The translations under genes and the position numbers were made by a program. Below are positions 1 to 7,933 of a stretch of DNA of 16,894 bases, one piece after another. Every line of letters starts with the position of its first letter. The stretch's first letter is position 1. Origin of the DNA: JADHLJ01 sp038118725 (lineage in GTDB: Bacteria > Pseudomonadota > Alphaproteobacteria > Thalassobaculales > Thalassobaculaceae); assembly GCA_038118725.1 (NCBI GenBank), contig JAYOIK010000091.1:1-16894 (forward strand). The letters run 5' to 3'. Under the pieces are notes generated by a model, which made no database searches, was not told the DNA's origin, and saw nothing but the letters and a program-made list of their open reading frames with translations.

Positions 1-17
1 GTTTTACGAGCCGTCAT
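1..17 (-). CDS. 5' end of a probable divergent gene running off the window
   Basis: A minus-strand ATG lies at 17-15 and reads Met-Thr-Ala-Arg-Lys before the window ends. It is supported by a strong Shine-Dalgarno sequence, GAGGGGA (minus strand, 30-24), six bases before the ATG, and by the fact that the region to its right is otherwise an empty gene-to-gene interval. Only five codons are visible, so no function can be given. If real, it is divergent from the CoA-transferase gene and the interval 18-115 holds both promoters. A regulator is a common occupant of that position next to a catabolic operon, but this is only a positional guess. Confidence 0.4.
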
Positions 18-23
18 TTCACG

Positions 24-30
24 TCCCCTC
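24..30 (-). promoter_or_regulatory. Shine-Dalgarno sequence of the divergent gene
   Basis: GAGGGGA on the minus strand, six bases upstream of the ATG at 17. It is the main support for a gene starting there. Confidence 0.4.
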
Positions 31-115
31 GATCACTCGATTTCGCGCCTTCCGGCGAACATGCTAACAGTGCGTCGCCGAGACTGTTTTGGGGACCCCA
101 GTGCAAAGCGCCACT

Positions 116-1300
116 ATGACAGAAGACCCGCCCTTCGAAGGCCTCCGCGTCCTTGATCTCTCCCAAGGGATCGCGGGCCCCTATTGTGGCATGATGCTCG
201 CCCGCAACGGCGCCGACGTGATCAAGCTCGAGCCGACGGGGACCGGGTGCTGGAGCCGCCAGCTGGGCAAGGCGACGGGCGATCATACGGCGCATTCGCT
301 CATCGTTCATCGCGGCAAACGCAGCTTGTCCCTGGATTTGAAATCGCCCGAGGGGTGCGCGATCGCGCGGCGTCTGGCGGCGGATTGCGATGTTCTCATC
401 CAAAACTATCGGGTCGGCAAGATCGATCAATTCGGCTTGGATTACGACACCGTGCGCCAAGGCAACGAGGCGATCGTCTATCTCTCGATAACCGGTTTCG
501 GCGCGGAGGGTCCGAACGCGGATCTGCCGGCGACGGACTCGGTCATGCAGGCCTATACCGGGCTGATGTCGATCAATCGCGACGCGACCGGCATGCCCCA
601 GCGGCTCAACATGCTGGCGATCGATTTCGCTTGTGGCCTCTACGGGTTTCAGGCGGTGTCATCGGCGCTCTATCGCAAGGCGATGAAGGGCAGGGGCGCG
701 CATATCCAGACCAGCCTCCTAGAGGCGTCACTGGCCTATCAGGAGGCCGCGATCGTCGAATCGGCGCTGCAGGGCGCCGAGGTCGAGCCGATCGGCATGC
801 CCGTCGGAACGTTCAAGACAGCCGACGGCTATATGAGCATCAACGCCCGCCGACAACCGCAGTTCGAGCGTTTCGCCAAGCTTCTCGGGCGCGAGGAATG
901 GATCGTCGATCCAAGGTTCGTGGAGCCGCGCGCCCGCGTCGCCAATCGCGAGGCATTGCTTGCTCTTCTGCGCCCGATCATCGAGACCAAACCCACCGAT
1001 GAGTGGTGCGCGCGGCTCTCCGACATCGATGTTCTGCACGGTCGGGTACACACTCACGCCGATCTGTTCGAGGATGCGCAGGTCGAGGCGGTTTCGGCGC
1101 TTCGCTGGGTGGATGATCCGACGCTGGGCACCGTGCCGATGGCGAACCTACCCGGACAACCGTCGCCGGCCACGGGCGACCGCTTTACGCTCAGCCCGCG
1201 GCTCGGCGAGCACACGCGCGAGATCCTCGATGAACTCGGCCACGACGCGTCGGCGGTCGAGGCGCTGATAACGAACGGGGTGGCCCAGGCGGCGGGCTGA
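116..1300 (+). CDS. Class III (CaiB/BaiF family) CoA-transferase
   Basis: 394 residues, the usual length for the family that moves CoA between carboxylic acids through an enzyme-bound aspartyl-CoA intermediate. The N-terminal FEGLRVLDLS (7-16) and GADVIKLE (32-39) are typical of family III. Asp170 in AIDFACG aligns with the catalytic Asp169 of formyl-CoA transferase, and a GRGAHIQTSLLEA segment follows near 192. The start is uncertain. ATG 116 gives the normal short lead before the first strand but has no clear ribosome site. An in-frame GTG at 101 has GGGGA five bases upstream, and a TTG at 89 is also open. It leads a row of five plus-strand genes and would activate or recycle an acid of that pathway. 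Acyl donor and acceptor cannot be told from sequence. Confidence 0.9.
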   Translation: MTEDPPFEGLRVLDLSQGIAGPYCGMMLARNGADVIKLEPTGTGCWSRQLGKATGDHTAHSLIVHRGKRSLSLDLKSPEGCAIARRLAADCDVLIQNYRVGKIDQFGLDYDTVRQGNEAIVYLSITGFGAEGPNADLPATDSVMQAYTGLMSINRDATGMPQRLNMLAIDFACGLYGFQAVSSALYRKAMKGRGAHIQTSLLEASLAYQEAAIVESALQGAEVEPIGMPVGTFKTADGYMSINARRQPQFERFAKLLGREEWIVDPRFVEPRARVANREALLALLRPIIETKPTDEWCARLSDIDVLHGRVHTHADLFEDAQVEAVSALRWVDDPTLGTVPMANLPGQPSPATGDRFTLSPRLGEHTREILDELGHDASAVEALITNGVAQAAG

Positions 1301-1330
1301 TCGCTCGCAGCACTATCGAGGGAGGCTGGA

Positions 1331-2095
1331 ATGTTGGAAACGGCATTGTTCGAGGCGGGGGGCTACCGATACGTTCGAGGCCCGTTTCAATATTCCGGCG
1401 GTGTCCGTGCCGAGCCGGGTTTGTCGATAGAGCGCGCGCGTTTCGCGGAGCCCGTGCCCATGGTCGAGGGGTTCCGGCGTATCGAGGCGCATCTCGCGGG
1501 GATGGGACGGCCACTGACCGCCTTCTGCGCCTGCGAGCTGCGTTCTCCCGCGCCCTTCACGGATCAGGGTTTTATCGATTTCAACAGGATCTATGTTGGA
1601 ACCCTGGAGCGTTGGGGAATCTTCAGGGATGACGACAACCCGGTTGCCCGCTCCAATGTCTGCCCCGAGATCGGCGGGCCGGCGGAACCGTGTTTCGAGG
1701 CTTTCTGCTACACGGTTTGGGACGAGACCACGGCAACGCCGGACGGCTCCGCGAGTTTCGTCATCGCCGGTTCTGGCGAGGCGCGGGACATGCCCGGCCC
1801 ATACCGTGACAAGATCGTGCGGTTCGGCGAGACTTCCGAGGACGCCATGCGGGAAAAGGCGCGCCACGTGCTGGGTGTCATGGAGGCTCGGATGGGGGCC
1901 TTGGGCGTGAGCTGGGCCGGCGCGACGACGACACAGGTCTACACTGTCCACCCGATCCATCCGTTCTTGGAAACCGAGATCGTGGGGCGAGGCGCCGCGC
2001 CCGCCGGTCTGACCTGGTACTACGCGCGCCCTCCCGTCCAGGGGTTGGAGTATGAAATGGATTTGCGCCACGTCCGGGTGGAGCGGGTTATCTAA
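1331..2095 (+). CDS. RidA (YjgF/YER057c/UK114)-like protein, apparently two RidA-like halves
   Basis: 254 residues, about twice a normal RidA (about 130). The C-terminal half is RidA-like: FVIAGSGEA (143-151), a helix with LGVMEARMGALG (181-192) then TTTQVYTVHP (199-208), and YARPPVQGLEYEMD (231-244). The Arg in that last segment (Arg233) sits where RidA has its substrate-binding arginine. The N-terminal half repeats the plan: GFRRIEAHLAGMGRPLTAF (47-65), FIDFNRIYVG (81-90) and NPVARSNVCPE with Arg107. RidA enzymes hydrolyse reactive enamines and imines to ketones and ammonia, and some act as 2-aminomuconate deaminases. The ATG has an excellent ribosome site, GAGGGAGG at 1318-1325. It sits 30 bases after the CoA-transferase gene and before a flavoprotein, fitting deamination of an oxidised amine. 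I infer the duplication by eye; the exact family is uncertain. Confidence 0.6.
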   Translation: MLETALFEAGGYRYVRGPFQYSGGVRAEPGLSIERARFAEPVPMVEGFRRIEAHLAGMGRPLTAFCACELRSPAPFTDQGFIDFNRIYVGTLERWGIFRDDDNPVARSNVCPEIGGPAEPCFEAFCYTVWDETTATPDGSASFVIAGSGEARDMPGPYRDKIVRFGETSEDAMREKARHVLGVMEARMGALGVSWAGATTTQVYTVHPIHPFLETEIVGRGAAPAGLTWYYARPPVQGLEYEMDLRHVRVERVI

Positions 2096-2145
2096 ACCGC
2101 CCGCCTCCCGCCGGAACCACTCGCGTGCGCGCCCCGGAGCAGACC

Positions 2146-3783
2146 ATGAGCGAAGACACGAGTTTTGATGTCGTGATTGTCGGTACCGGCGCGGCGGGCC
2201 TAAGCGCCGCCTTGACCGCGAGCGTGCATGGCGCGCGCACCCTTGTGCTGGAGAAATCGGATCTGATCGGGGGCACCACCGCCATGTCCGGCGGCTGTAT
2301 CTGGGTCCCCAACAATCACCACATGGCGCGGATCGGGGTGACGGATTCCCGCGAGGCGGCGTTGGATTATATCCGCGCGGTCTCGCCCGACGGATGGCAC
2401 AACGCCGAGGAACCGCTCTGGGCCGCCTTCGTCGACCATGCGCCGGCGATGCTGAAATTCGTCGAGGCGCACAGCCCGACGCGCTTCAATTTGAACCGGG
2501 ACCCGGACCCCTACACCGAAGAGACGGGAGGCCTGGCGCGCGGTCGCAATGTCTCCGCGGCGCCGATCCGCATCGGCATCCTCGGGCCCTGGCGGGACAA
2601 GGTTAGGACCTCAACGATCGACATGCGGATCAGCTATGAGGAAGTGGTTGACCGGTTTTTCTTCGCCGATCCGAAGCGGCACATGCCCCGGCTTCTGCCG
2701 CGCCTGCTTTGGCGAAAGATGACCGGGGCCTTCACGCGCGGGCGCGCCTTGACGATCGGTCTGCTGAAGGGATGTCTCGATCAAGGGGTTACGATCTGGC
2801 CGAGTTCCCAGGCAACCAAGCTGATCACTCGGGATGGGCGAGTGACCGGGCTGGAGGTTTCTCGCGACGGAAAAACCTTCGAGATCCAGGCTCCCAAGGG
2901 CGTGATCCTCGCCAGTGGCGGCTTCGAGTGGAACCCCGAGATGATGGCTGAACACTTCCCCGGACCGGTGGAGTGGACCGCGTCGCCGCCGACCAATACC
3001 GGTGACGGCCAGCGCATGGCCGAGGCGGTCGGCGCTCAGCTCGATCACATGGATCAGGCGCTGGTCATGGGGGTGACGCCGGTGACCTACGAGGGCCGGT
3101 TGATGGGCCAGCCGGCGTCGGATTATTTCCTGCCTCATTCGATGATCGTCAACCGCCATGGCCGACGTTTCGTGAACGAGAAACAGATGAATATCGGCCT
3201 CGCCTTCGCGGAAATCGATCCGGAGACCGGAACCCCGGCGCATCTGCCGGCCTGGCGGATCTACGATGCCCAATTCGCCGCGCGGTATCCGCACGCCATG
3301 CCGAATGGGAAAGTTGAAGGCAATCGGTTCGAGGCGCCGAGCTTGGAGGCGCTGGCCGGGATGATCGACGTCGACGCGGCGGGGCTGGTCGAGACGGCGC
3401 GTCGGTTCTCCGGCTTCGCCCGCGCCGGTATCGACGAGGATTTTGGCCGCGGGGCCAGCACCTGGGACCGGAACCGGGGCGGCGACCCAAGCCACAAGCC
3501 CAACCCGACTCTTGGAACGATCGAAAAGGCGCCGTTCTACGCGATGCCTTTCAAGGCGGGTTTTCTCGGGACCAAGGGTGGGCCGCGCACGAATGAGCGG
3601 GCCGAGGTCTTGAATAAGCAGGGCGAGGTTATCGAGGGCCTCTACGCCGCCGGCAACGTCATGGCCAATGCCTTCGGCTCCAAGGGCGTGGGGGCGGGCA
3701 CCACGCTTGGGCCGTGCCTGACCTGGGGCTACATCGCGGCGTTGAACGCGGTTGGACAGGATCGGCGACAAGGGGGCGCTTGA
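2146..3783 (+). CDS. FAD-dependent oxidoreductase, fumarate reductase/3-ketosteroid dehydrogenase type
   Basis: 545 residues from ATG 2146, chosen over GTG 2125 because GGAG at 2136-2139 lies six bases upstream and the FAD motif follows promptly. VIVGTGAAGLSAAL holds the GxGxxG dinucleotide fold (13-18), with LVLEKSDLIGGTT after it. VILASGG (253-259) and NTGDGQRMAEAVGA (from 284) are typical of the FAD_binding_2 family, and GLYAAGN (498-504) plus GAGTTLGP mark the C-terminal FAD segment. The ending resembles 3-ketosteroid delta-1-dehydrogenases, but the segment where they carry a catalytic Tyr (TYPGPGAT) reads KGVGAGTT here, with Gly514 at the Tyr position. It is therefore probably a dehydrogenase or ene-reductase on another substrate. 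No signal peptide is seen, so it is likely cytoplasmic. It follows the RidA-like gene by 50 bases. Confidence 0.85.
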   Translation: MSEDTSFDVVIVGTGAAGLSAALTASVHGARTLVLEKSDLIGGTTAMSGGCIWVPNNHHMARIGVTDSREAALDYIRAVSPDGWHNAEEPLWAAFVDHAPAMLKFVEAHSPTRFNLNRDPDPYTEETGGLARGRNVSAAPIRIGILGPWRDKVRTSTIDMRISYEEVVDRFFFADPKRHMPRLLPRLLWRKMTGAFTRGRALTIGLLKGCLDQGVTIWPSSQATKLITRDGRVTGLEVSRDGKTFEIQAPKGVILASGGFEWNPEMMAEHFPGPVEWTASPPTNTGDGQRMAEAVGAQLDHMDQALVMGVTPVTYEGRLMGQPASDYFLPHSMIVNRHGRRFVNEKQMNIGLAFAEIDPETGTPAHLPAWRIYDAQFAARYPHAMPNGKVEGNRFEAPSLEALAGMIDVDAAGLVETARRFSGFARAGIDEDFGRGASTWDRNRGGDPSHKPNPTLGTIEKAPFYAMPFKAGFLGTKGGPRTNERAEVLNKQGEVIEGLYAAGNVMANAFGSKGVGAGTTLGPCLTWGYIAALNAVGQDRRQGGA

Positions 3784-3786
3784 TAG

Positions 3787-3807
3787 GTGACGGGCATTTT
3801 CCGTCAC
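3787..3807. other. Stem-loop in the gap between flavoprotein and hydroxyacid dehydrogenase genes
   Basis: GTGACGG (3787-3793) is a perfect inverted repeat of CCGTCAC (3801-3807) around a seven-base loop, GCATTTT. No T-run follows on either strand, so it is not a standard rho-independent terminator. It may attenuate transcription or protect mRNA in the only larger gap (82 bases) of the five-gene row. A weak TACTCT (3821-3826) follows but lacks a convincing -35 box. Confidence 0.4.
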
Positions 3808-3865
3808 GGATGTTTCGCGCTACTCTGCCCGTTCTTTCCGACCAGCGCTCCGAAAGGCCCAGCCA

Positions 3866-4843
3866 ATGGAAAATACAGCCTTCACCTTGGTGATGATGCC
3901 ACCCCATAACGAGATCAAGCGAGGATGGGCGGCGCGGGTCGCCGAGGAGGATATCGGTGTCAGGGTCCTCCAGCCCGAAACCATCGAGGATGCCAAGCGC
4001 GATATCGTCGAGGCCGACGCCGCGTTCGGCGTGATGCCGGCGGAGGTTCTGGAGCACGCGACACGGCTTCGCTGGCTACAAGCCCCGATGATCGCGCCGC
4101 CCGCTGGTTACTACCACCAGGCCCTTATCGATCACCCCGTCGTGGTGACCAATCAGCGTGAGATTTTCAACGACCATATCGGCGCGCATATCATGGCCTA
4201 TGTCCTCGCCTTCGCGCGGGGACTGCACTACTACCTGCCGCAACAGGCACGGCGGGAGTACGCGCCGAGGCCGCTGAACACCGGTGTCGTGCATCTGCCC
4301 GAGGCGACGGCGCTTATCCTCGGCGTCGGCGGCATCGGAGCGGAGGCGGCGCGGCTGTGCAAGGCTTTCGGTATGACGGTGATCGGCGTCGACGGACGGC
4401 GCGAGGACCTTCCGGAGGGTGTGGACGAGATGCACCCGCCCGAAGATCTGGACGCGCAACTCGCCCGCGCCGATTTCGTGATCATGACCATCCCGCACAC
4501 TCCCGAAACCGAGGGGCTGATGGATCGCGAGCGTCTCGGGCATATGAAATCCTCGGCGTTTCTCATCAATATCGGCCGCGGCATGACGGTGCGCCTCGAT
4601 GATCTGGTGGCGGTGCTTGAGGCCGGCGGCATCGCCGGCGCGGCGCTGGATGTGTTCGAGATCGAGCCCCTGCCCGCGGATCACGCGCTGTGGGGCGCGC
4701 CGAATGTGTTGATCACGCCCCATACCGCCGGGTTTGGGCCGTATCTGGATGACCGCCGTCTTGATATTCTGCTGGATAACTGCCGGCGGTTCGCCAAGGA
4801 TGAACCGCTTAGGAATGTTGTCGATAAATCCGTCTGGTTCTGA
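3866..4843 (+). CDS. D-2-hydroxyacid dehydrogenase (NAD(P)-dependent)
   Basis: 325 residues, normal for the family that interconverts 2-keto acids and D-2-hydroxy acids. LGVGGIGAEAA carries the GxGxxG nucleotide-binding loop (153-158), with VDGRRED after the second strand (Asp176). The catalytic set is complete: Arg238 in INIGRG, Glu267 in FEIEPLP and His286 in TPHTAGFG. The N-terminal substrate domain contains LRWLQAPMIAPPAGYY (68-83), where simple glycerate or lactate enzymes usually have a short glycine-rich turn, so the substrate is likely not glycerate. The ATG has GAAAGG (3852-3857) eight bases upstream. It lies between the flavoprotein and aminotransferase genes, suggesting that a 2-keto acid is a shared intermediate. 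Cofactor preference (NADH or NADPH) is not resolved. Confidence 0.88.
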   Translation: MENTAFTLVMMPPHNEIKRGWAARVAEEDIGVRVLQPETIEDAKRDIVEADAAFGVMPAEVLEHATRLRWLQAPMIAPPAGYYHQALIDHPVVVTNQREIFNDHIGAHIMAYVLAFARGLHYYLPQQARREYAPRPLNTGVVHLPEATALILGVGGIGAEAARLCKAFGMTVIGVDGRREDLPEGVDEMHPPEDLDAQLARADFVIMTIPHTPETEGLMDRERLGHMKSSAFLINIGRGMTVRLDDLVAVLEAGGIAGAALDVFEIEPLPADHALWGAPNVLITPHTAGFGPYLDDRRLDILLDNCRRFAKDEPLRNVVDKSVWF

Positions 4844-4883
4844 CCGTCGATCCCCTCGCCGCTGAAAAGGGAGTGCCTTGACC

Positions 4884-6272
4884 ATGGATACACGCGCCAA
4901 CGCGCCGGACTTCGAACAAGCCCGCGCCGATGCCGAAGCTCATTTCTGGCCACATTCCCAGCAGGCCGGCAATATGGAATCCGCGACCGGAGTTCAGCTG
5001 GTCACCCATGGTAACGGTGTGTGGGTCGAGGACGCGGACGGCGCCCGCTGGTTCGACACGTTGTCGGGACTTTGGCTGGTCAATATCGGTCATGGAAGGC
5101 GCGAGATCGCGGACGCGGTGTATCAGCAGATGCTTTCGCTCAGCTTTTCGCCGAACGACACGGTGGCCCCCGTCACGGCGGCGCTGTCGGCGCGATTGGC
5201 CAGGCTGTCGGGAGACCCTAGGGCTCGGACCTATTTCGTCAGCGGTGGTTCGGAGGCGAATGAGACGGCGCTGAAGATCGCCAAGAACTATCACCACCTC
5301 AAGGGCGAGCCGAACCGCTGGAAGGTGTTGAGCCGGCGGGGCTCCTATCACGGCGCGACCTTGGCGTGCACGAGCCTCGGGCGTGGCGGGCCCGGCGGTG
5401 GCAGTGTCCCTGCCCAGTTCGGGCCGTTGGTGCCCGGCAATGTCCATGTCGCGCAACCGAACCAGTATCGCTGTCACGCCTGCGCGGCAGCGGCTGCCTG
5501 TTCGCTCGATTGTGCCCGCGACGTGGAGCGCGCGATCCTCCACGAGGGGCCGTCCACCGTCGCCGCCGTCATCGCCGAGCCAATCTCGGCGGCCTCCGGC
5601 ATTCACGTGCCGCATCCCGATTACTGGCCGATGCTGCGCGAGATCTGTAGCCGCCACGGCGTGCTACTGATCGCCGATGAGGTGATCACAGGCTTCGGGC
5701 GCACCGGCAAGATGTTCGCCACCGAGCACTGGGATGTGCAACCGGATATCAGAACGGTGGCCAAGGGTCTTACCAGCGGTTACCAGCCCATCGGCGCGGC
5801 GATCGTAAGCGGTGATATCGCCGACGCGTTCATCGGCGAGGGCGACACCACGTTCCAGCATCTCATTACCTTTGGCGGAAATCCCGCCTCCTCGGCGGCG
5901 GCGATGGCGAATCTCGACATCATGGAGAACGAGAACATGGCGGAACGCTCCGCCGAGATGGGGGACTATCTGTTCGAGCGCCTGCAAGGCTTGAGCGATC
6001 ACCGGATCGTCGGCGATGTCCGTGGCGGCAAGGGGCTGCTGTGCGCGCTGGAACTGGTGAAGGACAAGAAGACCCGCGAGCCCTTTGGCAAGGACGTTAG
6101 GCTGGACAAGCTGGCGGTGCGCGCGATGCGCGGCCAGCATATGCTGGGCCGGGCCGGCTCGATCATTCCGATCGCCCCGCCGCTGTGCATCACCCGCGAT
6201 GAGATCGACGAGGCGGTCGAGCGCCTTGGCCGGGTACTGGACACGCTCGCCGACGAGCTCGGCGTGGCGTGA
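4884..6272 (+). CDS. Class III PLP-dependent aminotransferase
   Basis: 462 residues from ATG 4884; GGGAG lies at 4869-4873, and an in-frame TTG at 4878 is a less likely start. Fold type I PLP motifs are clear: SGGSEANETALKIAKNYH, GSYHGAT, LIADEVITGFGRTG with Asp265 for the pyridine nitrogen, and VAKGLTSGYQPIGA with Lys294 for the Schiff base. It belongs to the omega-amino acid/amine:pyruvate group, moving an amino group from a terminal amine to a keto acid. A short cysteine-rich segment has Cys197, Cys200, Cys206 and Cys210 (CX2C-X5-C-X3-C). From memory, a YRC...C...C segment occurs in one branch of class III enzymes, so it may be structural. It starts 40 bases after the hydroxyacid dehydrogenase gene and is the last gene of the row. 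Substrate is unassigned. Confidence 0.9.
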   Translation: MDTRANAPDFEQARADAEAHFWPHSQQAGNMESATGVQLVTHGNGVWVEDADGARWFDTLSGLWLVNIGHGRREIADAVYQQMLSLSFSPNDTVAPVTAALSARLARLSGDPRARTYFVSGGSEANETALKIAKNYHHLKGEPNRWKVLSRRGSYHGATLACTSLGRGGPGGGSVPAQFGPLVPGNVHVAQPNQYRCHACAAAAACSLDCARDVERAILHEGPSTVAAVIAEPISAASGIHVPHPDYWPMLREICSRHGVLLIADEVITGFGRTGKMFATEHWDVQPDIRTVAKGLTSGYQPIGAAIVSGDIADAFIGEGDTTFQHLITFGGNPASSAAAMANLDIMENENMAERSAEMGDYLFERLQGLSDHRIVGDVRGGKGLLCALELVKDKKTREPFGKDVRLDKLAVRAMRGQHMLGRAGSIIPIAPPLCITRDEIDEAVERLGRVLDTLADELGVA

Positions 6273-6303
6273 TGGCGGGCAGCGGCAACCGCCGCGCCGT
6301 CGC

Positions 6304-6332
6304 TTGCTCCGTCGTGGTGCCACGGGTATTCT
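6304..6332 (+). promoter_or_regulatory. Candidate sigma-70-type promoter for guaA
   Basis: TTGCTC (6304-6309), a 17-base spacer, then TATTCT (6327-6332). Spacing is ideal; the boxes match consensus at 3/6 and 4/6. Transcription would start near 6339, giving a leader of about 30 bases. It lies in the 97-base gap after the aminotransferase gene and would let this housekeeping gene be expressed apart from the catabolic row. Confidence 0.4.
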
Positions 6333-6369
6333 CCACCGCCTCGCAGACAGCCATCGGGGCCCGCCGCGC

Positions 6370-7929
6370 ATGACCGATCGTATCCTGATCCTCGACTTCG
6401 GTAGTCAGGTCACCCAGCTGATCGCCCGTCGGGTGCGGGAAAGCGGTGTTTACTGTGAGATTCTGCCTTTCAATACCGATCCGGAAAGGATCAAGGAGTT
6501 CGGCGCCAAGGGCATAATCCTGTCCGGCGGACCGGCGTCGGTACTGGAAATCGACACGCCGAGAGCTCCCGACTATGTCTTCGATTCGGGACTGCCGGTG
6601 CTCGGAATCTGCTATGGGCAGCAGACCATGTGCGCCCAGCTCGGCGGCCGGGTGGAGCGCTCGGACCATCGGGAGTTCGGGCGGGCCCAGGTCGAGGTCT
6701 CGGAAAGCTGCGCGCTGTTCGATGGCGACGGCTCGGGCACCTGGGCCGCCGGCGCGCGCGAGCAGGTCTGGATGAGCCATGGCGACAGGGTCATAGAATT
6801 GCCGCCCGGCTTTCGCGTGGTCGGCAAGAGCGGTGGCGCGCCCTTCGCGATCATCGCCGATGACGAGCGGCGCTATTACGGCACCATGTTCCACCCCGAG
6901 GTTGTGCACACCACCCGAGGCGCGGAGCTTCTGAAGGCCTTCACGCACGGTGTCGTCGGCTGTGGGGGAAGCTGGACGATGGCGGCGTTTCGCGCCCAGG
7001 CGGTCCAGGCGATCCGCGACCAAGTGGGCTCCGCGAAAGTGATCTGCGGTCTCTCCGGCGGCGTCGACTCGTCCGTCGCGGCGGTGCTGATCCACGAGGC
7101 CATCGGCGATCAATTGACCTGTGTCTTCGTCGACCACGGCCTGCTGCGCAAGGGCGAGGCGGAGGAGGTCGTCGATCTGTTCCGGGATCACTATAACATT
7201 CCGCTTATCCACAAGGACGCCAGCGACATGTTCCTCGGCGCGCTTGCCGGCGTCACCGATCCCGAAGTCAAGCGCAAGACCATCGGCGGCCTGTTCATTG
7301 ATGTGTTCGACGGCGAGGCGAGCCGGATCAAGGGCGTCGAGTTTCTGGCTCAGGGAACGCTTTATCCCGATGTGATCGAAAGCGTGTCCTTCATAGGCGG
7401 GCCGAGCGTGACCATCAAGTCGCACCACAATGTCGGCGGGCTGCCCGAGCGGATGAACCTCAAGCTGGTCGAACCCCTGCGCGAGCTGTTCAAGGACGAG
7501 GTCCGCGACCTCGGCCGCGAGCTCGGCCTGCCGGAAAGTCTGGTCGGGCGACACCCGTTTCCAGGACCGGGCCTCGCCATTCGCATTCCCGGCGAGATCA
7601 CCCGCGACAAGCTGGAAATCCTGCGCAACGCCGACGCGGTCTATCTCGACGAGATTCGCAAATCAGGTCTCTACGATGAAATCTGGCAGGCCTTCGCGGT
7701 TCTGCTGCCGGTCCGCACCGTCGGCGTGATGGGCGACGCGCGTACCTATGATCACGCCTGCGCGCTGCGGGCGGTGACCTCGACCGACGGCATGACGGCG
7801 GACTACTACCCGTTCCCGCATGACTTTCTTGGGCGCGTGGCGACCCGGATCATCAACGAGGTGCGCGGGATCAACCGCGTGACCTACGACATCACCTCCA
7901 AGCCGCCGGGCACGATCGAGTGGGAGTAG
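6370..7929 (+). CDS. guaA: GMP synthase (glutamine-hydrolysing)
   Basis: 519 residues, full length for the two-domain bacterial enzyme that converts XMP, ATP and glutamine to GMP in purine synthesis. The N-terminal class I glutamine amidotransferase domain begins ILILDFGSQVTQLIARRVRE and has its triad: Cys81 in GICYGQQ, His175 and Glu177 in MFHPEV. The ATP pyrophosphatase domain has the P-loop SGGVDSS (229-235). The C-terminal dimerisation domain follows, with GRHPFPGPGLAIR and the terminal KPPGTIEWE. The frame stays open far upstream into the aminotransferase gene, but that part is a shadow; the ATG at 6370 starts right at the family N-terminus. The ribosome site is weak (CGGGG at 6356-6360). 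Its stop lies 4 bases from the convergent stop of the hydrolase gene. Confidence 0.98.
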   Translation: MTDRILILDFGSQVTQLIARRVRESGVYCEILPFNTDPERIKEFGAKGIILSGGPASVLEIDTPRAPDYVFDSGLPVLGICYGQQTMCAQLGGRVERSDHREFGRAQVEVSESCALFDGDGSGTWAAGAREQVWMSHGDRVIELPPGFRVVGKSGGAPFAIIADDERRYYGTMFHPEVVHTTRGAELLKAFTHGVVGCGGSWTMAAFRAQAVQAIRDQVGSAKVICGLSGGVDSSVAAVLIHEAIGDQLTCVFVDHGLLRKGEAEEVVDLFRDHYNIPLIHKDASDMFLGALAGVTDPEVKRKTIGGLFIDVFDGEASRIKGVEFLAQGTLYPDVIESVSFIGGPSVTIKSHHNVGGLPERMNLKLVEPLRELFKDEVRDLGRELGLPESLVGRHPFPGPGLAIRIPGEITRDKLEILRNADAVYLDEIRKSGLYDEIWQAFAVLLPVRTVGVMGDARTYDHACALRAVTSTDGMTADYYPFPHDFLGRVATRIINEVRGINRVTYDITSKPPGTIEWE

Positions 7930-7933
7930 TGCT

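Noticed and set aside
2146..3783. Naming the flavoprotein 3-ketosteroid delta-1-dehydrogenase (kstD)
   Set aside because: The C-terminal tyrosine position is Gly and no other steroid-degradation gene is nearby; only the broader family is supported.
2611..3807. Long minus-strand open frame (398 codons) opposite the flavoprotein gene
   Set aside because: It is a high-GC shadow of a gene with clear FAD motifs; its translation is rich in Arg, His and Pro and shows no family motif.
6085..6369. 95-residue N-terminal extension of GMP synthase
   Set aside because: It overlaps the aminotransferase gene in another frame, is Arg-rich and unlike any GuaA; the family N-terminus begins at ATG 6370.
6190..7554. 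Long minus-strand open frame (454 codons) opposite guaA
   Set aside because: It is antisense to an unmistakable GMP synthase and has no recognisable domain.
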